From NCBI GenBank assembly GCA_026874595.1, contig CM049312.1:24359956-24423955 (forward strand): a stretch of DNA of 64,000 nucleotides, read 5' to 3'. The notes below the pieces were generated by a model, which saw nothing but the letters and a program-made list of their open reading frames with translations, was not told where the DNA came from and did no database searches. Every line of letters starts with the position of its first letter. The stretch's first letter is position 1. Position numbers and translations under genes: made by a program. Shown piece after piece: positions 36,305-48,826 of this stretch. Source of the DNA: Sipunculus nudus. Lineage: Eukaryota > Annelida > Sipuncula > Golfingiida > Sipunculidae.

Positions 36305-38445
36305 TGTGTAGCCAGGGAAACCTGCGTCCCATTGGGTCATTTCTGTGGGTATTTTTAGGAATATGTTTTATTTCTGTGGTGATTTCGACGTAAGCAAAGA
36401 ATAAGAAAAGCAAAGGCAAATCGTAAGCAAAGGGATTTTGTCTTATTTAGTGCTTCTTGTCACCATTTTTTATAGAAAAAATGTATTATTAGACTTTGCG
36501 GTAATCTTATTATGTCAAAAATATTACAACACTGTAGTTAAATTGTGTTAAAATTGGAAAATTGGTCCCCAAAATTCATATATATCTATTAGTGAGTACA
36601 AGATTTATATATTTGTGATTTTGATTGATTGGATTTTATCTGTATTTTGATATTCATGTTCACTCTCTGGCACTGTTGTGTAGCCAGGCAACTCTTCTGC
36701 GCTCCTACCGGTCATAGATGAGTGTATTTTAGGAAAGTTTTTCATTTCTGTGGTGATATCGACGTAACTAAAGAATAAGCAAAGCATAAGCAAAGTGTAA
36801 GCAAGGGGTTCGTTCTTCATTAAAGCTTTTTGGAACCATTTTCTGAAGAAATAATGTATTATTGGACTTAACGGGAGTCTAATTATGTCGGAAATATTAA
36901 AGCCCTGTAGGTAAATTGTAGTACAATTGCAAAATGGGTCCCTTAAATCCATATATAACTTGTAGAAAGTAGCAGAATTAAATATTTGTGATTTTGATTG
37001 AACGGTTTTAATCTGTATTTTCATATTCATGTTCACAATCCAGCATGGTTGTGTAGCCAGGGAACCCTTCTGCTTCACTACCGGTCATATCTTTGTGTAT
37101 TTTAGGAAAATGTTTCATTTCTGTGGTGATTTCGACAAAAGCAAAGAATAAGCAAAGCAATAGCACCGTGTAGGCAAAGGGATTCTCTCTTCATCGAAAC
37201 TTCTAGGGTCCATTTCCTGAAGAAATAATGTGTTATAGGACTTTCTGTGAGTCTTATTATTTCAGAAATAGTAAAATCCTGTAGGTATATTGTGTTAAAA
37301 TAAGAAAATGGGTGTAAAAACCAATTAATTACTTTTAGAAAGTAGCAGTGTTATACATTTGTGAAATTCATTGAACAATTTTTCCCTTTATTTTTTTTAT
37401 TCCTGTTCACTCTCCGGCACGGTTGTGTAGGCAGGGAACTCTTCTGTGTTCCTTTGGGTCATATCTGTGTGTATATCTAGGAAAATGTTTCATTTCTGTA
37501 CTGATTTGGCTGTGAGCAAAGAAAAAGCAAAGAATAGGCAAAGTGTTAGCAAAGGGATTATGTCTTCATAAATGCTTCTTGTCTCCATTTTCTGAAGAAA
37601 TAATGTATTTTTGAACATTGAAGGAGTCTAATTATGTCGGTTATATTAAAACACTGAAGACAAAATGTGTTAAAATTGGATAATTGGTCACCATAATCTA
37701 TACATTACTTTTATAAAGTAGCAGCATTATATATATGTGATTTTGATTGAACGATTTTGCCCTTTATTTTGATATTCATGTACACAAACCGCCCGTGTTG
37801 TGTAGCCAGGGAAACCTTCTGCGTCCCATTGGGTCATTTCTGAGGGTATTTTTAGGAATATGTTTTATTTCTGTGGTGATTTCGCCGTAAGCAAAGAATA
37901 AGAAAAGCAAAGGCAAACCGTAAGCAAAGGGATTTTGTCTTCATAAGTGCTTCTTGTCACCATTTTCTTAAGAAAAAATGTATTATTGGACTTTGCGGTA
38001 ATCTAATTATGTCAAAAATGTTACAACACTGTAGTTAAATTGTGTTAAATTTGGAAAATGGGTCCCCAAAATTCATATATACCTATTAGTGAGTACAAGA
38101 TTTATATATTTGTGATTTTGATTGATTGGATTTTATCTGTATTTTGATATTCATGACTCTCTGGCACTGTTGTGTAGCAAGGGAACTCTTCTGCGCTCCT
38201 ACCGGTCATAGATGAGTGTATTTTAGGAAGGTTTTTCATTTCTGTGGTGATATCGACGTAACTAAAGAATAAGCAAAGCATAAGCAAAGTGTAAGCAAAG
38301 GGGTTCGTTTTTCATTAAAGCTTTTTGGAACCATTTTCTGAAGAAATAATGTATTATTGGACTTAACGGGAGTCTAATTATGTCGGAAATATTAAAGCCC
38401 TGTAGGTAAATTGTAGTACAATTGCAAAATGGGTCCCTAAAATCC
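35690..38445. repeat. Two-copy ~1,495-bp repeat (H, A', B'', I)
   Basis: Cores 35930, 36305, 36677 and 37050 correspond to 37424, 37799 and 38171 at a spacing of 1,494. The second copy breaks off near 38445, where the sequence switches from the I-type context (GTAGTACAATTGCAAAATGG) to a different class with GAAAGTGGCAAAATTATAT. The I-type core context is CAGCATGGTTGTGTAGCC. Confidence 0.82.
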
Positions 38446-39815
38446 ATTTATAACTTTTAGAAAGTGGCAAAATTATATATTTGTGAATTTGATTGAACGG
38501 TTTTGTCCTGTATTTTTTATATTCATGTTCACAAACTGGCACTGTTATTTAGCCAGGGAACCCTTTTGCGTCCCTACGGATCATATATCAGTGTATTTAG
38601 GAAAATGTTTTATTTCTGGGGTGACTTCAACGTCAGCAATGAATAAGCAAAGCATAAGCGAAGTGTAAGCAAAAGGATTCTGTCATCATAAATGCTTTTT
38701 GGCTCCATTTTCTGAAAAAAATAATGCCTTTTTGGACTTTGTCCTGAGTCTAATTATGTCGGAAATATTTATACAATATAGTTAAATTGTGGCAAACTTG
38801 GAAAATGGGTCACCATAATTGATAGATAAGTATTAGAACATAGCAGAATTATATATTTGTGATTTTGATTGAACGATTTTGCCCTTTATTTTGATATTCA
38901 TGATCATAACCGGGACTGTTGTGTAGCCAGGGAAACCTTCTGTGTCTCTAGGGTTCACATATGTGTGTATTTCAGGAAAAAGTTCATTTCTGTAGTGATT
39001 TCGTCTTCAGCAAAGAATAAGCAAAGCACGGGCAAAGTATAAGCAAAGGAATTATGTCTTCATAAGTGCTTCTTGGCACCATTTTCTGAAGAAATAATGT
39101 ATTATTTGACTTTGCGGGAGTCTAATTGTGTCGAAAATATTAAAATACTGTAGTTAAATTGTGGTAAAATTGGAAAAAGGGTCCCCAAAATCCATTTATA
39201 ACTTTTAGAAAGTGGCAAAATTATATATTTGTGAATTTCATTTAACGATTTTGACCTGTATTTTTAATATTCATGTTCACGAACGGGCACTGTTATTTAG
39301 CCAGGGAACCCTTTTGCGTCCCTACGGGTCACATATGTGTGTATTTAGGAAAATGTTTCATTTCTGTGGTGATTTCGACGTAGGCAAAGAATAAGCAAAG
39401 CATTAGCAAAGTGTAAGCAAAGGGTTTCCCTCTTCATAAATGCTTCTTGACACCATTTTCTGAAGAAATAATGGATTAATGGACTTTGAAGGAGTTTAAT
39501 TTTGTCAAAAATAACAAAACACTGTAGATAAATCGTGGTAAAATTGGAAAACGGGTCCCCAAAATCCATTTATAACTTTTAGAAAGTATCAGAATTATAT
39601 ATTTATGAATTTGATTGAACGTCTTTGACCTGTATTTTGATATTCATGTTCACAAACTGGCACTGTTATTTAGCCAGAGATCCCTTTTGCGTCCCTACGG
39701 GTCATATATGTATGTATTTAGGAAAATGTTTTATTTCTGTGGTGACTTCAACGTCAGCAATGAATTAGCATAGCACAAGCAAAGTGTAAGCAAACGGATT
39801 CTGTCATCCTAAATG
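38446..39815. repeat. Diverged monomers with a TATTTAGCC core
   Basis: Cores at 38546, 38920, 39294 and 39667. Three of the four read ACTGTTATTTAGCCAG instead of TGTGTAGCC, defining a separate class (here L) that recurs at 49705-51260 and 55690-57250. These copies also have GTGACTTCAACGTCAGC or TCGACGTAGGC before the minirepeats. Confidence 0.85.
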
Positions 39816-41586
39816 CTTTTTGGTTCCATTTTCTGAAGAAATAATGCATTATTTGACTTTGCGGGAGTCTCATTATGTGGAAAATATTAAAACACTGTAG
39901 CTAAATTGTGTTACAATTGGAATATAGGTCCCCAAAATCCATATATAACTTTTAGAAAGTAGCAGAATTATATATTTGTGAATTTGGTTGAACGGTTTTG
40001 ACCTGTATTTTCATAATCTTGTTCACAAACCGGCACTGTTGTGTAGCCAGGGAACAATTCTTCGTCCCTACCTGTCATATCTCTATGTATTTTAGGAAAT
40101 TGTTTCATTTCTGTGGTGATTTCTACGTAAGCAAAGAATAAGCAAAGCACAGGCAAAGTGTAAGCAAAGATATTAGGTCTTCAAAAATGCTTCTTGGGAC
40201 CATTTTCTGAAGAAATAATGTGTTATTGGACATTGTAGGAGTCTAATTATGTCGGTTATATTAAAACACTGTAGACAAATTGTGTTAAAATTGGATAATG
40301 TGTCACCATAATCAATATATTACTTTTAGAAAGTAGCAGCATTATATATATGTGATTTTGATTGAACGATTTTGCCCTTTATTTTGATATTCGTGTTCAC
40401 AAACTGGCACTGTTGTGCAGCCAGGGAACCCTTCTGCGTCCTTACGGGTCATATATGTGTGTATTTAAGGAATATGTTTGATTTCTGTGGTGATTTCGAC
40501 GTAAGCAAAGAATACGCAGAGCATTAGCAAAATGTAAGCAAAGGATTTCCCTCTTCATAAATGCTTTTTTGCACCATTTTCTGAAGATACAATGTTTTAT
40601 TTTACTTTGCGGGAGTCTAATTATATAAAAAATATTAAACCACTGTAGTTAAATTGTGGTAACATTGGAAAATGGGTCCCCAAAATTCATATATAACTTT
40701 TAGAAAGTAGCAGAACTATATATTTGTTAATTTGATTGAACAGATTTGACCTGTATTTTGATATTCCTGTTCACAAACTGGCACTGTTGTGTAGCCAGGG
40801 AACAATTCTGCGTCCCTACTGGTCATATCTGTGTGTATTTTAGGATATTGTTTCATTTCTGTGGTGATTTCTACGTAAGCAAAGAATAAGCAAAGCACAG
40901 GCAAAGTGTAAGCAAAGCTATTAGGTCTTCAAAAATGCTTCTTGGGACCATTTTCTGAAGAAATAATGCATTATTGGACTGTCCGGGAGTGTAATTCTGT
41001 CAGAAATGGTTAAACAATGTAGCTATATTGTGTCTTAATTTGAAAATTGCTCCAACAGATCAGTAAATTACTGTTAACAAGTAGCTGTATTATACATTTG
41101 TGAATATCATTGAACGATTTTCCCCTTTATTTTTATTTATTTCTGTTCACTCTCCGACACTGAATTGTAGCCAGGGAACAATTTTGTGTCCCTACGGGTT
41201 ATATCTCTGTGTATTTTTAGGAATATGTTTGATTTATGTGGTGATTGCGCCTAACGCAAAGAATAAGCAAAGCATAAGCAAGTATAAGCAAAGGGTTTTC
41301 CTCTTCATAAATGCTTTTTGGCACCATTTTCTGAAAAAAAATAACGCGTTATTAGACTGTCCGGGAGTGTAATTCTGTCAGGAATGGTTAAACAATGTAG
41401 CTATATTGTGTCAAAATTAGAAATTGGGTCTAAAAGTCTATACATTACTTTTAAAAAGTAGCCGTATTATACATTTGTGCATAACATTGAACGATTTTTC
41501 CCTTAATTTTTCTTTATTTCAGTTCACTCTCCGACACTGTTGTGTAGCCAGGGAACACTTCTGCGTCCCAATGGGTCATATCTGTG
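39816..41586. repeat. Second copy of the 32340-33730 block, with an extra monomer
   Basis: Corresponds to 32340-33730 at an offset of 7,476 on the left and 7,850 on the right. The 374-bp change in offset is one extra monomer (core 40414). At about 41587 the E-like monomer passes directly into F-type sequence, so it is an E/F chimera produced by loss of one whole monomer in register (compare 33691-34130). Confidence 0.82.
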
Positions 41587-44500
41587 TGTAATTTTAGGAA
41601 TATGTTTGATTTCTGTGGTGATTTCGCCGTAAGCAAAGAAAAGGAAAAGCAAAGGCAAAGTGTAAGCAAAGGGTTCTGTCTTCACAAATGCTTTTTGGCA
41701 CCATTTTTTGAAGAAATAATGTGCTATTAGACTTTCTGGGGGTCTAATTATGTCAGAAATAGTAAAATACTGTAGGTATATTGTGTGAAATTAGTAAATA
41801 GGCCTAAAAATCAATAAATTACTTTTAGAAAGTAGGAGTATTACAAATTTGTGAAATTCATTGCACTATTTGTCCCTATATTTTTTATTCATGTTCAATC
41901 TCCGGCACTGTTGTGTAACCAGGGAACACTTCTGCGTCCGTTTGGGTTATATCTGTGTGTACATTTAGGGAAATGTTTCATTTCTGTAGTGATTTTGCCA
42001 TAAGCAAAGAATATGCAAAGCATAGGCGATGTGTAAGCAATGGCATTATGTCTTCATAAAAGCTTCTTGTCACCATTTTCTGAAGAAATAATGTATTTTT
42101 GGAAATTGAAGGAGTCTAATTATGTCGGTTATATTAAAATACTGTAGACAAAATGTGTTAAAATTGGATAATTGGTCACCATAATCTATACATTACTTTT
42201 AGAAAGTAGCAGCATTATGTATATGTGATTTTGATTGAACGATTTTGCCCTTTATTTTGATATTCATGTTCACAAACCGCCCGTGTTGTGTAGCCAGGGA
42301 AACCTTCTGCGTCCCATTGGGTCATTTCTGTGGGTAATTTTAGGAATATGTTTTATTTCTGTGGTGATTTCGCCGTAAGCAAAGAATAAGAAAAGTATAG
42401 GCAAAGCGTAAGCAAAGGGATTTTTGTCTTCATAAGTGCTTCTTGTCACCATTTTCTGAAGAAAAAATGTATTATTGGACGTTGCGGTAATCTAATTATG
42501 TCAAAAATATTACAACACTGTAGTTAAATTGTGTTAAAATTGGAAAATGGGTCCCCAAAATTCATATATAATTTTAGAGAGTACAAGATTTATATATTTG
42601 TAATTTTGATTGATTGGATTTTATCTGTATTTTGATATTCATGTTCACTCTCTGGCACTGTTGTGTAGCCAGGGAACCCTTCTGCGCCCCTACCGGTCAT
42701 AGATGAGTGTATTTTAGGAATGTTTTTCATTTCTGTGGTGATTTCGACGTAACTAAAGAATAAGCAAAACATAAGTGTAAGCAAAGGGGTTCTCTCTTCA
42801 TAAATGTAATTTTAGGAATATGTTTGATTTCTGTGGTGATTTCGCCGTAAGCAAAGAAAAGGAAAAGCAAAGGCAAAGTGTAAGCAAAGGGTTCTGTCTT
42901 CACAAATGCTTTTTGGCACCATTTTTTGAAGAAATAATGTGCTATTAGACTTTCTGGGGGTCTAATTATGTCAGAAATAGTAAAATACTGTAGGTATATT
43001 GTGTGAAATTAGTAAATAGGCCTAAAAATCAATAAATTACTTTTAGAAAGTAGGAGTATTACAAATTTGTGAAATTCATTGCACTATTTGTCCCTATATT
43101 TTTTATTCATGTTCAATCTCCGGCACTGTTGTGTAACCAGGGAACACTTCTGCGTCCGTTTGGGTTATATCTGTGTGTACATTTAGGGAAATGTTTCATT
43201 TCTGTAGTGATTTTGTCATAAGCAAAGAATATGCAAAGCATAGGCGATGTGTAAGCAATGGCATTATGTCTTCATAAAAGCTTCTTGTCACCATTTTCTG
43301 AAGAAATAATGTATTTTTGGAAATTGAAGGAGTCTAATTATGTCGGTTATATTAAAATACTGTAGACAAAATGTGTTAAAATTGGATAATTGGTCACCAT
43401 AATCTATACATTACTTTTAGAAAGTAGCAGCATTATGTATATGTGATTTTGATTGAACGATTTTGCCCTTTATTTTGATATTCATGTTCACAAACCGCCC
43501 GTGTTGTGTAGCCAGGGAAACCTTCTGCGTCCCATTGGGTCATTTCTGTGGGTAATTTTAGGAATATGTTTTATTTCTGTGGTGATTTCGCCGTAAGCAA
43601 AGAATAAGAAAAGTATAGGCAAAGCGTAAGCAAAGGGATTTTTGTCTTCATAAGTGCTTCTTGTCACCATTTTCTGAAGAAAAAATGTATTATTGGACGT
43701 TGCGGTAATCTAATTATGTCAAAAATATTACAACACTGTAGTTAAATTGTGTTAAAATTGGAAAATGGGTCCCCAAAATTCATATATAATTTTAGAGAGT
43801 ACAAGATTTATATATTTGTAATTTTGATTGATTGGATTTTATCTGTATTTTGATATTCATGTTCACTCTCTGGCACTGTTGTGTACCCAGGGAACCCTTC
43901 TGCGCCCCTACCGGTCATAGATGAGTGTATTTTAGGAAAGTTTTTCATTTCTGTGGTGATTTCGACGTAACTAAAGAATAAGCAAAACATAAGTGTAAGC
44001 AAAGGGGTTCTCTCTTCATAAATGTAATTTTAGGAATATGTTTGATTTTTGTGGTGATCTTGCCGGCAGCAAAGAAAAGGAAAAGCAAAGGCAAAGTGTA
44101 AGCAAAGGGTTATGTCTTCACAAATGCTTTTTGGCACCATTTTTTGAAGAAATAATGTGCTATTAGACTTTCTGGGGGTCTAATTATGTCAGAAATAGTA
44201 AAATACTGTAGGTATATTGTGTGAAATTAGTAAATAGGCCTAAAAATCAATAAATTACTTTTAGAAAGTAGGAGTATTACAAATTTGTGAAATTCATTGC
44301 ACTATTTGTCCCTATATTTTTTATTCATGTTCAATCTCCGGCACTGTTGTGTAACCAGGGAACACTTCTGTGTCCGTTTGGGTTATATCTGTGTGTACAT
44401 TTAGGGAAATGTTTCATTTCTGTAGTGATTTTGCCATAAGCAAAGAATATGCAAAGCATAGGCGATGTGTAAGCAATGGCATTATGTCTTCATAAAAGCT

Positions 44501-45240
44501 TCTTGTCACCATTTTCTGAAGAAATAATGTATTTTTGGAAATTGAAGGAGTCTAATTATGTCGGTTATATTAAAATACTGTAAACAAAATGTGTTAAAAT
44601 TGGATAATTGGTCACCATAATCTATACATTACTTTTAGAAAGTAGCAGCATTATGTATATGTGATTTTGATTGAACGATTTTGCCCTTTATTTTGATATT
44701 CATGTTCACAAACCGCCCGTGTTGTGTAGCCAGGGAAACCTTCTGCGTCCCATTGGGTCATTTCTGTGGGTAATTTTAGGAATATGTTTTATTTCTGTGG
44801 TGATTTCGCCGTAAGCAAAGAATAAGAAAAGTATAGGCAAAGCGTAAGCAAAGGGATTTTTGTCTTCATAAGTGCTTCTTGTCACCATTTTCTGAAGAAA
44901 AAATGTATTATTGGACGTTGCGGTAATCTAATTATGTCAAAAATATTACAACACTGTAGTTAAATTGTGTTAAAATTGGAAAATGGGTCCCCAAAATTCA
45001 TATATAATTTTAGAGAGTACAAGATTTATATATTTGTAATTTTGATTGATTGGATTTTATCTGTATTTTGATATTCATGTTCACTCTCTGGCACTGTTGT
45101 GTAGCCAGGGAACCCTTCTGCGCCCCTACCGGTCATAGATGAGTGTATTTTAGGAAAGTTTTTCATTTCTGTGGTGATTTCGACGTAACTAAAGAATAAG
45201 CAAAACATAAGCAAAGTGTAAGCAAAGGGGTTCTCTCTTC
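41587..45240. repeat. 1,218-bp unit in three tandem copies
   Basis: TGTAATTTTAGGAATATG occurs at 41587, 42805 and 44023. Each unit has an F-type 3' part, then G, A-full and B, where B is cut in its minirepeats and joined through CTCTTCATAAATGTAATTTT to the next F part. 1,218 bp is not a multiple of 374, so the founding exchange was out of register. The first two B copies carry a 5-bp loss (ACATAAGTGTAAGC). The third copy runs on into normal B and C sequence after 45240. Confidence 0.93.
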
Positions 45241-46020
45241 ATCAAAACTTCTACGGTCCATTTCCTGAAGAAATAATGTTATAGGACTTTCTGTGAGTCT
45301 TATTATTTCAGAAATAGTAAAATACTGTAGGTATATTGTGTTAAAATAAGAAAATGGGTCTAAAAATCAATTAATTACTTTTAGAAAGGCAGTATTATAC
45401 ATTTGTGAAATTCATTGAACGAGTTTTTCCTTTATTTTTTTATTCCTGTTCACTCTCCGGCACGGTTGTGTAGCCAGGGAACTCTTCTGTGTTCCTTTGG
45501 GTCATATCTGTGTGTATATTTAGGAAAATGATTCATTTCTGTGGTGATTTCGACAAAAGCAAAGCAATAGCACAGTGTAGGCAAAGCTACTCTCTCTTCA
45601 TCAGAACTTCTAGGGTCCATTTCCTGAAGAAATAATGTATTACAGGACTTTCTGTGAGTCTTATTATTTCAGAAATAGTAAAATACTGTAGGTATATTGT
45701 GTTAAAATAAGAAAATGGGTCTAAAAATCAATTAATTACTTTTAGAAAGTAGCAGTGTTATACATTTGTGAAATTCATTGAACGATTTTTCCTTTTATTT
45801 TTTTTATTCCTGTTCACTCTCCGGCACGGTTGTGTAGGCAGGGAACTCTTCTGTGTTCCTTTGGGTCAAATCTGTGTGTATATCTGGGAAAATGTTTCAT
45901 TTCTGTACTGATTTGGCTGTAAGCAAAGAAAAAGCAAAGAATAGGCAAAGTGTTAGCAAAGGGATTATGTCTTCATAAATGCTTCTTGTCTCCATTTTCT
46001 GAAGAAATACTGCATTTTTG
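45241..46020. repeat. C- and H-type monomers, one minirepeat lost
   Basis: Cores at 45467 and 45831, only 364 bp apart. The C-type monomer reads GACAAAAGCAAAGCAATAGC near 45553 and so lacks exactly one 11-bp minirepeat compared with 3590-3625. Confidence 0.85.
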
Positions 46021-48808
46021 AACATTGAAGGAGTCTAATTATGTCGGTTATATTAAAACACTGTAGACAAAATATGTTAAAATTGGATAATTGGTCACCA
46101 TAATCTATACATTACTTTTAGAAAGTAGCAGCATTATATATATGTGATTTTGATTGAACGATTTTGCCCTTTATTTTGATATTCATTTACACAAACCGCC
46201 CGTGTTGTGTTGCCAGGGAAACCTTCTGCGTCCCATTGGGTCATTTCTGTGGGTATTTTTAAGAATATGTTTTATTTCCGTGGTGAATTCGCCGTAAGCA
46301 AAGAATAAGAAAAGCAAAGGTAAAGCGTAATCAAAGGAATTTTGTCTTCATAAGTGCTTCTTGTCACCATTTTCTGAAGACAAAATGTATTATTAGACTT
46401 TGCGGTAATCTAATTATGTCAAAAATATTACAACACTGTAGTTAAATTGTGTTAAAATTGGAAAATGGGTCCCCAAAATTCATATATATCTATTAGTGAG
46501 TACAAAATTTATATATTTGTGATTTTGATTGATTGGATTTTATCTGTATTTTGATATTCATGTTCACTCTCTGGCACTGTTGTGTAGCCAGGCAACTCTT
46601 CTGCGCTCCTACCGGTCATAGATAAGTGTATTTTAGGAAGGTTTTTCATTTCTGTGGTGATATCGACGTAACTAAAGAATAAGCAAAGCATAAGCAAAGT
46701 GTAAGCAAAGGGGTTCGTTCTTCATTAAAGCTTTTTGGAACCATTTTCTGAAGAAATAATGTATTATTGGACTTAACGGGAGTCTTATTATGTCGGAAAT
46801 ATTAAAGCCCTGTAGGTAAATTGTAGTACAATTGCAAAATGGGTCCCTAAAATCCATATACAACTTGTAGAAAGTAGCAGAATTAAATATTTGTGATTTT
46901 GATTGAACGGTTTTAATCTGTATTTTCATATTCATGTTCACAAACCGGCAAGGTTGTGTAGCCAGGGAACCCTTCTGCTTCACTACCGGTCATATCTTTG
47001 TGTATTTTAGGAAAATGTTTCATTTCTGTGGTGATTTCGACAAAAGCAAAGAAAAAGCAAAGCAATAGCACAGTGTAGGCAAAGGGATTCTCTCTTCATC
47101 GAAACTTCTAGGGTCCATTTCCTGAAGAAATAATGTGTTATAGGACTTTCTGTGAGTCTTATTATTTCAGAAATAGTAAAATACTGTAGGTATATTGTGT
47201 TAAAATAAGAAAATGGGTGTAAAAACCAATTAATTACTTTTAGAAAGTAGCAGTGTTATACACTTGTGAAATTCATTGAACGATTTTTCCCTTTATTTTT
47301 TTTATTCCTGTTCACTCTCCGGCACGGTTGTGTAGGCAGGGAACTCTTCTGTGTTCCTTTGGGTCATATCTGTGTGTATATCTAGGAAAATGTTTCATTT
47401 CTGTACTGATTTGGCTGTAAGCAAAGAAAAAGCAAAGAATAGGCAAAGTGTTAGCAAAGGGATTATGTCTTCATAAATGCTTCTTGTCTCCATTTTCTGA
47501 AGAAATAATGTATTTTTGAACATTGAAGGAGTCTAATTATGTCGGTTATATTAAAACACTGTAGACAAAATGTGTTAAAATTGGATAACTGGTCACCATA
47601 ATCTATACATTACTTTTAGAAAGTAGCAGCATTATATATATGTGATTTTGATTGAACGATTTTGCCCTTTATTTTGATATTCATTTACACAAACCGCCCG
47701 TGTTGTGTTGCCAGGGAAACCTTCTGCGTCCCATTGGGTCATTTCTGTGGGTATTTTTAAGAATATGTTTTATTTCCGTGGTGATTTCGCCGTAAGCAAA
47801 GAATAAGAAAAGCAAAGGCAAAGCGTAGGCAAAGGGATTTTGTCTTCATAAGTGCTTCTTGTCACCATTTTCTGAAGACAAAATGTATTATTAGACTTTG
47901 CGGTAATCTAATTATGTCAAAAATATTACAACACTGTAGTTAAATTGTGTTAAAATTGGAAAATGGGTCCCCAAAATTCATATATATCTATTAGTGAGTA
48001 CAAAATTTATATATTTGTGATTTTGATTGATTGGATTTTATCTGTATTTTGATATTCATGTTCACTCTCTGGCACTGTTGTGTAGCCAGGCAACTCTTCT
48101 GCGCTCCTACCGGTCATAGATAAGTGTATTTTAGGAAGGTTTTTCATTTCTGTGGTGATATCGACGTAACTAAAGAATAAGCAAAGCATAAGCAAAGTGT
48201 AAGCAAAGGGGTTCGTTCTTCATTAAAGCTTTTTGGAACCATTTTCTGAAGAAATAATGTATTATTGGACTTAACGGGAGTCTTATTATGTCGGAAATAT
48301 TAAAGCCCTGTAGGTAAATTGTAGTACAATTGCAAAATGGGTCCCTAAAATCCATATACAACTTGTAGAAAGTAGCAGAATTAAATATTTGTGATTTTGA
48401 TTGAACGGTTTTAATCTGTATTTTCATATTCATGTTCACAAACCGGCAAGGTTGTGTAGCCAGGGAACCCTTCTGCTTCACTACCGGTCATATCTTTGTG
48501 TATTTTTAGGAAAATGTTTCATTTCTGTGGTGATTTCGACAAAAGCCAAGAATAAGCAAAGCAATAGCACAGTGTAGGCAAAGGGATTCTCTCTTCATCG
48601 AAACTTCTAGGGTCCATTTCCTGAAGAAATAATGTGTTATAGGACTTTCTGTGAGTCTTATTATTTCAGAAATAGTAAAATACTGTAGGTATATTGTGTT
48701 AAAATAAGAAAATGGGTGTAAAAAACAAATAATTACTTTTAGAAAGTAGCAGTGTTATACACTTGTGAAATTCATTGAACGATTTTTCCCTTTATTTTTT
48801 TTATTCCT
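46021..48808. repeat. Two-copy 1,498-bp repeat (A', B'', I, H)
   Basis: TCATTTACACAAACCGCC at 46183 and 47681 and the B'' segments at 46509 and 48007 show a strict 1,498-bp spacing. Both copies share GTGTTGTGTTGCCAGG and AGATAAGTGTATTTTAGG. It is related to 35690-38445 but amplified separately. The second copy ends at the deletion junction that follows. Confidence 0.88.
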
Positions 48809-48826
48809 TTTATTCCAAAATGTGTT
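48809..48826. other. Deletion junction within the satellite
   Basis: H-type sequence ending TTTTTTTTATTCC is joined, through an extra TTTTATTCC, to AAAATGTGTTAAAATTGG of an A' monomer. Core spacing here is 501 bp (48453 to 48954) instead of about 749 for two monomers, a net loss of about 248 bp. The duplicated TTTTATTCC suggests slippage or end joining. Confidence 0.75.

Noticed and set aside
36605..37078. 157-codon minus-strand open frame spanning more than one monomer
   Set aside because: It joins the usual frames of two neighbouring monomers by chance; related units at 38102-38447 and 46509-46983 break it at various places.
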